64,000 nucleotides of DNA from Gordius sp. MW1 (lineage: Eukaryota > Nematomorpha > Gordioida > Gordea > Gordiidae), in contig OZ038528.1 in the NCBI GenBank assembly GCA_964036665.1, forward strand, positions 7,074,501-7,138,500, written 5' to 3'. Under the pieces are notes generated by a model. That model saw only the letters and a program-made list of their open reading frames with translations, ran no database searches and had not been told where the DNA came from. Positions 38,167 to 48,875 of this stretch are shown here, in pieces. The translations under genes were made by a program, and so were the position numbers. How positions within the stretch are numbered: the first letter of the stretch is position 1; each line of letters starts with the position of its first letter.

Positions 38167-38797
38167 CTTCTAATGCCTTTTATTTTGCTTTCGCAATACT
38201 TGAAAAGGTGAATTGAAAAGGCAAGGAAAATTAGTCAAATACATGTTAGCAATTTCGGAATCGTAAAAATAAAACAAATTGCGCGAAATAAATGGTAAGC
38301 TAAAAAGCTTTAATTCGACTTGCGAATTATGTAAATACACCTATTGGGCGAAGTGTTAATAGAGCGATTTGGGGAATGCCTAAAAGGACCATGGAACTGT
38401 TTTAAAGTATTAAAAAGTATTATTCGATTTTTTTACACGTATCCAGTTGAACAGAAAACTTTTTAGCAAATAAAGTAACCGTAAATGTTATAAAATAAAC
38501 AATAGGTCCACACGGCTTTCCTGATAATATTGTTATTGATAACCGCAAAGCTTTCCTAAGCTTCTTAACGGTTTTACCTAGAATACAAAATTAATCGTTT
38601 GTTGGTCCTATATATCACCCTATCCTAAAAAACAGAAAGGTATGCGGAGTTATAAAAGTTGTTGAGTCAAAATGACGAAGGAGGGAACTTGGTTTTACAA
38701 ACTTTATCACAATATGTCCAGACTTTATCGTTCCATATTTTGTCTTTAAAACTATAGAGCAAAAAATTTAAAACGTTTTCTTAATGTTAATGATCAC

Positions 38798-40896
38798 CAG
38801 GGGCGTACGCATGATTTTATTTTTTTTTTGGGGGGGGGGGGTTTCAAATTTTTTCTTCGAATATCGACAAAATTGATAGGAAATTTCTTTTATGCCATTT
38901 GATTAAAGATCTATACATGGGCGTAGACAGGGGGGGGGCCGCCCCCCCCCCCCCCTAAACAAAAAAAATTATGCAAATGGGTCATTCCATGTCTCTTCGT
39001 CAAAAAAAAGACGATTTTCGACCGACCATCTCAGATCAGGATAATTTTTAGCGTGGGTTTAGGCCTTATTTATTAGAGTAATTTCTGAAAATTTTAGCCA
39101 TTTTGGGCCAATACTATTTCAGTTTGGAGGTTTTAAGGGCCAAAATCACGTTCGGGAGCGTTTTATAAATTTTACTACTTTTGTCAAATTTTTGAAAGAA
39201 ATTGCGTTATTCACTCAAATTTTGGTGCATTTTGTTCCAAAAAATGCTCTCTCAAAATCATTTAACCAAAAACCGCAAACTTTTGCGGTTAATTTTTTGT
39301 GGTCAAATTAGTTAAAAAACATAAAAAATAATTACCCTGTATATGAAATCACCAATTTTACAAAGTGCATTCCTTTATGACCCATTATCATATTTCAATC
39401 ATAAAAAGTTTGGGATCGGCTACGAGATAATCAAAAATCCGAGAAATTACATTTTCACCAAAAATATTTATAGATGGCGTTATAATCAGATATCACAAGA
39501 ACATATTATGATGTTTGTTTTTTATCAAATCGCAAATTGATTAAAAATATACGATAAATAAATAATATTGGAATAAAAATAAACTTATATTTTGAACTTT
39601 TATCTGCGCGATGGGCACGTAACCGAGTTTGAGAATAACCTTAATTTTAATTAACATAAAAAATGGCTAGCAAGCAAAAATTTTTAAAACACCTTTCATC
39701 CTGCATAAATTTTTATTTTTACCATTAATAAATAAAAATATATGAGCAATTTTGCCATCAGTATTTATTTTTTTTTCAACCTCACATTAATTTTAGCCTA
39801 CCACTAGTTTGTTTTTATTCCAATATTATTTATTTACCATATATTCTTTATAAATTTGCAATTTGATAAACTTGCAATAATTGATTATACCGCCATCTAT
39901 AAATATTTTTGAAGGAAATGTAATTTTTCGGATTTTTGACCATCTTGTAGCCGATCCCAAACTTTTTATGAGTGAAATATGATAATGGGTCATAAAGGAG
40001 TGCACATTGTAAAATTGGTGATTTAATATACATGGTAAATATTTTTTATGGTTTTTAACTAATTTGACCACAAAAAATTAACCGCAAATGCTTGAGATTT
40101 TTGGTTAAATTTTTTAGATAGAGAATCTTTTAGGAACAAAATGCACTAAAAGTTGAGTAAATAACGCAATTACTTTCAAAAATATGACAAAAATAGTTAA
40201 ATCCATAAAACGCTACCGAACGTGATTTTGGCCCTTAAGACCTCCATAACTTAAAAAGTATTAGCCTAAAATGGCTAAAATTTTCAGAATTACTCTAATA
40301 AATGAGGCCTACACCCTAGCCAAGAATCATCCTGATCTAAAATGGTCGGTCGAAAATCTTTTGATTTGTCATGAAATGGCCCAAATACCCTTGAAAATTA
40401 AAAAAAAACTATGTTTTGCCTACCCCCTTCTAATTGAACTTTTAAACGTTTCGCCCCCCCCCCCCCCCTACTCCAAAACCTGGCTACGCCCATGGATATA
40501 CATAGTGTAGCATCCATGTGAGTTTGTCCAGCCAAATTTAAATTTTAAACAGCAGGTCCTTGTCCCACATGTAAATCTAAATTTATTATCTAACTATAAT
40601 CTTTAAAAAATCTTACCAGCAGCAGGTTCTTATTCTACATGAAAAATATAAATATTTATTCAAATTGATCGAGGAATTCATATGAAACGTTTTATAACTA
40701 CAAGGAAAATCCCGGAAAAATATATTAATGCGTAAAAATACTTAATGGTTGTTGAATATTAGTGCTCATAGTTAATTAAGTAACACTCATTCCATAATAT
40801 TTATTAAATAATGCGATATTAGAAAATAAAAAAATATTTTTTCCGAGATCCGCGGGGGGGTTTGAACCCTAAAACCACCCCCTTGCGTACGCATTG
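38798..40896. mobile_element. hAT-type element, split by a nested insertion
   Basis: The left end CAGGGGCGTACGCATGA and inverted right end CAATGCGTACGCAAGGGGG are flanked by exact 8-bp copies of ATGATCAC (38790-38797 and 40897-40904). Only about 120 bases on the left and 400 on the right are its own; the rest is the element at 38916-40494. Confidence 0.8.
38916..40494. mobile_element. Long-hairpin CATGGGC-family element, nested
   Basis: The ends CATGGGCGTAGACAGG and CCTGGCTACGCCCATG belong to the short hAT-like family, but the interior is about 1.5 kb and is largely one inverted repeat: about 38975-39590 is mirrored by about 39810-40400. Flanks GATCTATA and GATATACA agree at 6 of 8 positions. 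Open frames at 39343-39540, 39826-40071 and 40271-40510 lie on the mirrored arms and are not genes. Confidence 0.8.
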
Positions 40897-41100
40897 ATGA
40901 TCACAAGTTTGGATAAACCTAAAAGGGTTATTTAACAAATAAATCTCATTATACTTGAAAATAGCAAAGTCAAAGCAATCTTCAATCAGGAAAAAATATT
41001 TAAATAAATGATTTTAATATGTTCTTATTTGTATTCTAGAGGGTCAGAAGAGTTTTTAAAAATAGAAATTGTAAAATATATTAAAATGGAATAAAAAAGT

Positions 41101-41172
41101 GGTCTCGTCCGGGATTTGAACCCGGGACCTCTCGCACCCTAAGCGAGAATCATACCCCTAGACCAACGAGAC
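41101..41172 (-). tRNA. tRNA-Pro(AGG)
   Basis: The 72-nt minus-strand sequence starts GTCTCGTTGGTCTAGGGG and has all four arms: acceptor GTCTCGT/ACGAGAC, anticodon stem CTCGC/GCGAG with loop TTAGGGT (anticodon AGG), and a T-arm with loop TTCAAAT. The A box (TGGTCTAGGGG) and B box (GGTTCAAATCC) are intact. A TTTTTT tract directly downstream fits Pol III termination. Base pair 2:71 is T:A where most animal copies have G:C, a compensated change. It reads CCU and, with inosine, CCC codons. Confidence 0.96.
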
Positions 41173-41684
41173 ATATACCTGAAGTCCATGATAATATTAT
41201 TATAAATAAACATATACCTTTGTATTACTAATACTCATAGAATAGATAGACTGCTCATCAACGCACAAAATGTGTATGTGTACCCTTTTTTCCACCATTT
41301 TGATGTGAACATTGTAAAGTGGTGATCATATAGAAATTAGAAATTTTCACAAATTAAATAATCTTAAAAAGTTAAATAAAAAATATTGAATTGGGTAGAT
41401 GTCAAAAACAGCATTTTCAAATAAATATCATTTTCACAATACATAAAAATTAAAAATGTAAAACATGCTATTAAAGTTTGTTTAATAACATAGCGCCATC
41501 AATTTTTTGTATAATATTAATTTATTGAGGTTCGTTTTAATTTATAAACTAGTGAGGAAGGTAAATTGACTGTTATAGCGCAAAATTACATAGTCAAAAT
41601 ACACCAGTTGTTGCTCTCTTCAAAATGGAGGAAAATTTGACACACAATTAACCATATGCAACATATGGCATGAGTAGTCTATCT

Positions 41685-42381
41685 CAGTGATTCTTAACCT
41701 GGGGGTCGCGAGAAGTTTTCCGGGGGGCCGCCAAATTTTTTTAGAATAAAATAAAAATATTCAGAAAAGCTTTAAAAAAAATACTCACCAGGGGATTTGA
41801 ACTCGTTGCCTTAAGATTCATTATTAGAATTAATAAATGATTGTAATTTAAAATCTTTGTTTAAAACTCAAAGTTTGCCGCAATTTTGGAGACAAATTCG
41901 TGCAGAATATCCTCCATTATTTTCAGCAGCAATTCAAAATTTGCTGCCTTTCGCTAGTACATATTTGTGTGAAAAAGGCTTCTCAACTATGGTGGATATA
42001 AAAACTAAAAAACGCAATCGATTGCGACTAGATTCCTGCACGAGGATAGCATTACAATCAATTGAACCAAGAATTAACAAATTGGCTGAAGATGTTCAGC
42101 AGCAGATATCTCATTAAATATATTTCCGAATGCATATTTTTTTATTTTAAACATTGTTTTTATGTTTAATTATGAAGTTTTTATGTTATTATTATTTCAT
42201 TATCTATTTAAAATAAAGTTGTGTTTTATATTTATTATATAAAATGAAAAAATAATAGAAAATCAATATATTATAGATAATATAACAAATATAAATTATT
42301 ATGAAAAAAATGGGGGGCCGCAAACAAATTATAAAATATTTGGGGGGGGGGCCGCGTGTATAAAAAGGTTAAGAACCACTG
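41685..42381 (+). mobile_element. hAT (Buster/Charlie-like) element, internally deleted
   Basis: The left end CAGTGATTCTTAACCTGGGG and inverted right end CAGTGGTTCTTAACC are flanked by exact 8-bp copies of GTCTATCT (41677-41684 and 42382-42389). The 697-bp element keeps only the last part of a transposase gene (41857-42117). Ends of the form CAGTGGTTCTTAACCT are typical of the Charlie/Buster branch of hAT. Confidence 0.9.
41857..42117 (+). pseudogene. hAT transposase C-terminal dimerisation domain remnant
   Basis: The 86-residue stretch contains LPQFWRQIRAEYPPLF, LLPFASTYLCEKGFSTM and KTKKRNRLRLDS, the conserved C-terminal hAT dimerisation domain as found in ZBED5/FAM200-like and Charlie-type transposases. 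The DNA-binding finger and the catalytic core are absent, so it cannot act as a transposase; it ends at a natural stop followed by the element's AT-rich 3' end. Confidence 0.88.
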
Positions 42382-42445
42382 GTCTATCTAGTCTATGCTA
42401 ATAAGGGTAACTAAGTCTCGTCTCTTTTTTAGGATAAGACTTCGA

Positions 42446-42694
42446 GGTGCCCTATCAACTCCTCGAAAACCATCTTGCCGAATTCACCCTGGGACAACGA
42501 AAATCTCTCCATTATCATAAAGAAGGCCCTAAATTGAGTACCTTTTATAATTTTATAAAAAATACTTAAATTTTAACTTTAATCCGAAATTGAATGATTA
42601 ATATGCTTATTTGTTAAGGGACATTTTTGAATTAAGGGATATAACATTGGGACATTCAATTCGGCAAGATGGTTTTCGGCAAGTTGACGGGCCA
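42446..42694. mobile_element. MITE with about 45-bp inverted ends
   Basis: The left side (GGTGCCCTATCAACT, then CGAAAACCATCTTGCCGAATT) is mirrored on the right (AATTCGGCAAGATGGTTTTCG, then a GTTGACGGGCCA end). The end CGGCAAGTTGACGGGCCA also occurs at 46459-46476, beside the piggyBac transposase fragment. No clear target duplication is visible. Confidence 0.6.
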
Positions 42695-44020
42695 TTATAA
42701 TATTGTTGCCTAATTCATATATAAAAGGTATTTTGTGATGTAAAATATAGGCAACTCAATGGCATAGGCAGGTTTCCTATAGGGGGGGGGGGACGGCTTT
42801 TCCAAAAATTTAAACAATGCTATTAAACAAAATTAAGAATATCCACATTAGTGGTTTAGGCCCAAAGGATTGATTTTACAAATATTAATTACAATTATAT
42901 AAATTCAACAGTGGCGTAGGTAAGGGGAGGAGGTTATTCGGTTAAAGCCCCCACGCCCTTTTGACAAAAAAATTGAAAAAAAAATCCCAATTATATTAAA
43001 ACAATTAAAACTTAATGACATTAATAGGACTCTTGTTGGTGCAGCGCTGATAAAAATAATTAATTACCGTAATCATTTTGAAATTCAATCAGATGAATTT
43101 ATACTAATTCTAAGATTATTATCTTCCATCCCTAATGCGTGTTTTAAAATGAAAAGTAATTTAATTTAAAATTATTTCTCTAAAAAACTACGTCGAGTTT
43201 TAAAATATAAGGGGAAGATGTTAACATAAGCCAATTTTTAGTAACTCTTCACGTTTAACATGCTTATATGAATTTAATATGGATTCCAATTTGTGAATGT
43301 TAATACTACTAAGAAGAGCATAATAATATAATAAAATGCAAATATCTAACACTCAAAGTAAATGATATTTTTGCAAAGAGTTTTGTACGCTTCATTCAGG
43401 CATGCATCTATAAACTTACTTTAAAATCTCTTTACCTTAGAAATTGTGTGATTCTACAGCAGAGATGCGTGGTTTAGTAAGGTATACTTTTACATGATCA
43501 TGACTTAGCCAACTTTATTATAGCAAATGTAGTTGGCCTCAGCAATGCTAATCATAAAATTCCGGTCTGCGGAATGGGCTTTGAAAAAACATAACAGGCC
43601 GTGTTTGGATGAGCTTTAAGGTAAAGAAACGGGTTCTAGGCGAAATTAATAAAATAATTTTTTTTTGAATCCTATTTTATAAAAAATGGTGGTTTTTTTA
43701 TGATTTATATCAAATGTTATAGTTATTTAATTTCCACAATAAAGATTTAATCGTAATTTTTCCTCGTCATTTATTAATTGAACTTTTGATTTTTTAAATA
43801 AGTGGATACAAAATGCTGTACAAAATAAATTAGTAAATATCACATTTTATTTTTTTCAGTAGCTTAACAAAATTTACCTTAGAATATCTCTTCCAAATTT
43901 GGCAAGTTTTTATCCAATAGTTTTTATGAGGTAGAGAGTGTTTAAGATGCCCGGAGTCTTCCACGACCCCACCTTCCATAAATGAAAAAAATGTCCAACA
44001 TATTTTTCGAAATATTAATT
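42695..44020. other. No gene found; two solitary hAT-like ends
   Basis: Two partial left ends of short hAT-like elements are present: ATGGCATAGGCAGG with a G-run at about 42759-42793, and CAGTGGCGTAGGTAAGGGG at about 42909. Neither has a matching right end. The remainder is AT-rich and non-coding. Confidence 0.5.
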
Positions 44021-44022
44021 GC

Positions 44023-45815
44023 TATGCAATTTATGGGCTCGTTTTTGGTTGTCCGTTGTCCGTTGATGTCCGTCCCTATCTATTTGCATTGGGTATATTA
44101 GGTTATCGATTTTTTAAATTAATGCATGAGAAAGAGGTGCCCCACCCCTCATCTCTATCTCCCTCACTGTGTTATTTTTTAAATTAATGCATAAGAGGTG
44201 GCTCACCCCTCATCTCTATCTCCCTCGCTTTCGGGCGGGGTCGGGTTTTAATTGCTATGTTATTAATGCATAAGTATATCTATTCGTTTTTGAATTGGTT
44301 AACATTGATATTAATTGCTATAATTACCCTATGCCCTCCACTACAAGGGCCTATGCCTCTACTGATATGGGTGCCTGTGCCCCTACAAAAGCCTATGCCT
44401 CTATTAATGTGGGTCCGAACCCCGGCGAACGTTCTGAATTGCTGGTTCGATTCCCGGAGAGGGCAAATTTTTTTTTTATTTTTTAAATTAAATTAATATA
44501 TTTTTCCTGTTACTACCATTAATAAAATGACTTTTTGGCCATCCGCTTGTTCTATTATTGTTTCATTTTATTATATAATAAACATAAATAAAAGTTGTTT
44601 ACTTTTAATTGCTATGCAAGTTAACTAGTTTTTGGGTTAGAATCCCGGAGTTTTTTTTGACTCTTATGATTGTTCTTGTTACTATCATTGATAATAAGAC
44701 TTTTTGGCCGTCCGCTGGCTGCTGACCAATGAAAAAAATGACCATTGGCCAAAATGTGAATCCGAGTTTATTTTTTCGTTTTTTTTGACTATTATGATTG
44801 TTCCTGTTACTACCATTGCTATTATGACTTTTTGGCCGTCCGCTGGCTCCTGACCGATGGAATAAATGACCATTGGCCAAAATGTGAATCGAAATTATTT
44901 TTTTCGTTTTTTTTTGACTATTATGATTGTTCCTGTTCCTACCATTGTTATTATGACTTTTTGGCCCTCCGCTTGCTGCTGACCAATAGAATAAAATGAC
45001 CATTGGCCAAAATCTGATTCGAAAATTTTTTTTTCGTTTTTTTTTTGACTATTATGAATTTATATCCACTTTTACCGTGTCCTGGCTGCTGACCAATGGA
45101 AAAAAATGACCATTGGCCAAAATGTGATTCGAAATTTTTTTTTCGTTTTTTTTACTCTTATGAATTTATCCATTTTTACCGTGTGCTGGCTGCTGACCAA
45201 TGGAAAAAAATGACCATTGGCCAAAGTGAGCATCAAAATTTTTTTTTCCGTTTTTTGGCTATCATTGACTTATAGAGTATCTGTTGGTACTGACCAATGG
45301 AGAAAAAATGACCATTCGCCAAATTTTTGATTTTTTTAATTAAAAATTGTTCAAATTCAACAAAAAATTTCTCCCAACAATTCTGCAAATTCTTAACATT
45401 GTGATGTTTTATAATGTAATGTTTGTTAGACCCATAATCACTAAAGGCCGTAAAAACTAATGTAATACGCAACTAGATGCAAACACTAAATCTAACCCTA
45501 ACCCTTGCCTATATTACATTTTGCCTATATAACATTTTGCCTATAAATGGAAAATTTGTATAAATAATTAATTAATCATTAGGCATTTAATACCCCCCTA
45601 TAGGCATTCTCGCCCCTTCCCACCTTTCTCGCCCATAAATGCATAGCAAATATAATATGATACATTTATACGAAGTATAGATGAGTCGTCCCCCTTCCCT
45701 TCACCCCTTCCCTTCACCCCTTCCCTTCCCCCTTCCCTTCACCCCTTCCCTTCCCCCCTTCCTTTCCCCCCTTCCCTTCTCCCCTCCCCCTTCCCACGAG
45801 GGCCGAAGGCCCGAG
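44023..45815 (+). repeat. Composite repeat unit A
   Basis: It starts ATTGCTATGCAATTTATGGG with CTCGTTTTTGGTTGTCCG and ends with a polypyrimidine tract followed by CCCACGAGGGCCGAAGGCCC with GAGTTTTTTT. Near the end, CTCGCCCATAAATGCATAGC is the inverse of the start. Between them lie tRNA B-box-like segments and six copies of the CCAATGG/CCATTGG repeat (about 44700-45310). The terminal GGGCCGAAGGCCC can form a hairpin. No protein family is recognisable in the open frames, which read through the tandem copies. Confidence 0.7.
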
Positions 45816-46019
45816 TTTTTTTATTATAATCCAATATTGTAAACCCATTTGTGAAAAATGTTTTTGTAAACATTTCTTTTTATTTAAAATATTCAAATTT
45901 TAAACTCTGATTTTAACATAATAATTTTTCCTCGTGGTATTTCAAAGTGCCTATTTGTGTGATTTTTCTTTCATTTTTTGATATTTCTAATTTCAAAAAG
46001 TGCAGTATTTTTGATAGTT

Positions 46020-46417
46020 CTTCGTCTGAAGATAGTATAAAATAACAGTTATAACATTTTATTAAGTAATTTTTGATGATTCTGATGATTATATCTACTT
46101 GAGTAGTCATAAATCTGAGAGAGAGTTAACTGGAGATTAAGATGAAGAATTGATCTGCCTAACAAAAATAGTTAATTTTATAGGAAACAACTTGGAAGCT
46201 TTTATTATATGATTATTTCAAAGGGAAAGACAATACTAAGTGGCACAAAAATTGTCCTAATAAAAATGTTAGAACAAAATAGAATTGTGTATTTCATTTA
46301 CCTGGAGTAAAGCTATATCAACCGGCAGCCAAAACTCCTCTTGATTGTTTTAAAATACTTATTGCAGATGAAATAGTTAAGAGTATAGTGAAATTTAGCA
46401 AATTTGTGACTATATAA
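46020..46417 (+). pseudogene. piggyBac transposase fragment
   Basis: Frame 46196-46417 reads YDYFKGKDNTKWHKNCPNK, then after an in-frame stop HLPGVK, AAKTPLDCFKILIADEIVKS. This matches the region just before the catalytic domain of piggyBac/PGBD transposases, where KxWxKxPP, HLPGxK and KTPLECWxLFxxDExI are conserved. An acidic Ser/Asp stretch at about 46020-46110 fits the N-terminus. The catalytic domain and C-terminus are missing. About 40 bases further on, CGGCAAGTTGACGGGCCA followed by TTAA at about 46480 may be the element's right end. Confidence 0.7.
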
Positions 46418-47351
46418 TTATACGTATAAAATGTTTATGTAACTATTTATGGTGCCCTAAACGGCAAGTTGACGGGCCACCATTATTAATTGCTATGCAA
46501 TTTATGGGCTCGTTTTTGGTTGTCCGTTGATGTCTGTCCGTTGATGTCCGTCCGTTTACCCTCTAATGTATATATTTAATTAAATTAATATTTTGTTCTT
46601 GTTAATACCATTGATAATATGACTTTTTGACAGTCCGCAGGCCACTGACCATTGAAAAAAATGACCATTGGCGAAATAAATCGAATTTTTTTTTCGTTTT
46701 TGAATAGGTAACATTGATAATTACCCTATGCTCTCCACTACAAGGGCCCATGCATCTACTGATATGGGTCCCTGTGCCACTATTTAATTAAATGCTATGC
46801 AATTTATGGGCTCGCTTTCCATTTTAATTGCTATGCAATTTATGGGCTCACTTTCCATTTTGTTTGTCCGCCTATTCGGCGTGCTACACCGAATGTCTTG
46901 TGCTACACCGAATGTCTTGTCACGCACCGAATATCTTGTTTTGTTTACTTTTAATTTTTGTTAATTTAACTAGTTTTTGGGTTCGAATACCGGAGTCTTT
47001 TTTGACTCTTATGATTGTTCTTGTTACTACCATTGATGATAAGACTTTTTGGTCGTCCGTTGGGTGCTGACCAATTAAAAAAATGACCATTGGCCAAAAT
47101 GTGAATCCAAGTTTTTTTTTCGTTTTTTTTGACTATTATGATTGCTCCTGTTACTACCATTGCTATTATGACTTTTTGGCCGTCCGTTGCCTGCTGACCA
47201 ATGGAATGAAATGACCACTGGCCAAAGTATGATTCGAAAATTATTTTTTTCGTTTTTTTGTTACTAACAGTGACAATTACCCTATGCCCTCCCCTAGTAG
47301 AGCCTATGCCTCTACTGATATGGGTCTTTAGGCCCCCCCACAAAAGCCTAT

Positions 47352-47386
47352 GCCTCTCCTGATGTGGGTTCGAGTCCCGGAGAGGC
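47352..47386 (+). ncRNA. tRNA-like acceptor/T-arm minihelix, B box
   Basis: GCCTCTCC (47352-47359) pairs perfectly with GGAGAGGC (47379-47386). Inside, GGG/CCC closes a seven-base loop TTCGAGT, a canonical T-loop, after a six-base spacer. Together they look like the acceptor and T-arm of a tRNA without D-arm and anticodon arm. A B-box match and following T-rich sequence are present. Whether it is transcribed is unknown. Confidence 0.4.
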
Positions 47387-48796
47387 CAAATTTTATTTTT
47401 ATTTTTTTGTTTAAATTTATATATTGTTCTTGTTAATACCGTTGATAATAAGATTTTTTGGCCGTCCGCTGGCTGCTGACCAATGGAAAAAATGACCATT
47501 GGTCAAAATGTGTATCGAGATATTTTTCGTATTTTTTGACTATTATGATTGTTCTTGTTAATACCATTGATAATATGGCTTTTAGGCCGTCCGTTGGCTG
47601 CTGACCAATGGAAAAAAATGACCATTGGCCAAAATGGGAATCGCAATTATTTTTTCCGTTTTTTTTGACTATTATGAATTTATATCCACTTTTACCCTGT
47701 CCTGGCTGCTGACCAATGGAAAAAAATGACCTTTGGCCAAAATGTGATTCGAAAATTTTTTTTTCGTTTTTTTTGACTCTTATGAATTTATATCCACTTT
47801 TACCGTGTCCTGGCTGCTGACCAATGGAAAAAAATGACCATTGGCCAAATTGTGAATCGAAATTTTTTTCCGTTTTTTTTGACTCTTATGATTGTTCCTG
47901 TTAATACCATTGATAATATGACTTTTTGGCCGTCCGCTGGCTGCTGACCAATGGAAAAAAATGACTATTGGCCAAAGTGAGCATCAAAATTTTTTTTTGG
48001 CTATCATTGACTTATAGAGTATCTGTTGGTACTGGACCAATGAAAAAAATGACCATTGGCCAAATTTTATATATAACTTAAAAATTTATTATAGATGGTC
48101 TAACAGACAGCCAACTATGTAATATATATTTTTAACCTTATAAATGCATATATATTTTTTTATTGGGTTAATATATTTCATTTAATTAGATTGTTATTTC
48201 ATAGAAAATCTAACAAGTAATAGTTAAAAAAATATAGGTATTAGATTCTAATTTACGATACAATATATTGATAGAAACTAACACAAAATTCGAAACCTCC
48301 TTCAATCAAAGGTATAATCATAGCCCGTTTTTTCTAATTAAATTCAATCTACTATTAAACTATTAAAACACGAATTGTACTTAATTAGATGGCGCGCGTA
48401 GGTTTAAATAATTAGTAAAATTTTCTACGTGTCATAGATATTACACCGCACGTGTGGCCGGGAAATGTCCGATATTTTTAAAACGAAAAGGTATTTTAGG
48501 AATAAGGCTATTTTACCCCTGGCCGCCCTCGGCACCTACGGGTAAAGTTTAGAGCGAATCGGGCGGGTAGTTTCAGAATTTAGCCCTTTTTTAAAACTAA
48601 AAGGAATTTTTATTTTAATTTTTTTCTTTAAAATTAAATTAACATTATGTTCTTGTTAATACCATTGATAATTTGATTTTTTGACCGTCCGCTGGCTACT
48701 GACCGATGAAATATATTGATTTTCTTAACATAAAACAGAACTTTATTATTTCATTTTCTATATAAATAACATAATAACTTCTACTATTTTAATACC

Positions 48797-48875
48797 AGCA
48801 TGGTGTGACGGCGCACGGCTTGTAAACAGGGTGACCTGGATATCCCGGGTTCAAGCTCGCGAGAGGGCAAAATTT
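48797..48875 (+). pseudogene. tRNA-like segment, possibly SINE-derived
   Basis: TGGTGTGACGGCGCACGG resembles a D-arm/A-box region; CCCGGGTTCAAGCTCGCGAG resembles a T-arm with B box; a T-rich tail follows at 48870-48890. The arms do not fold into a clean cloverleaf by eye, so this is a tRNA relic or SINE head rather than a working tRNA. Confidence 0.35.

Noticed and set aside
44257..45003. Open frames of 60-177 codons through the composite repeats (also 46966-47499 and 50157-50585)
   Set aside because: They read through tandem repeat copies; their sequence follows the repeat period and shows no protein family.
45790..45815. GGGCCGAAGGCCC hairpin as a Helitron 3' end
   Set aside because: It is not followed by CTRR at the proper distance in any of the three copies, and no TC start fits on either strand.
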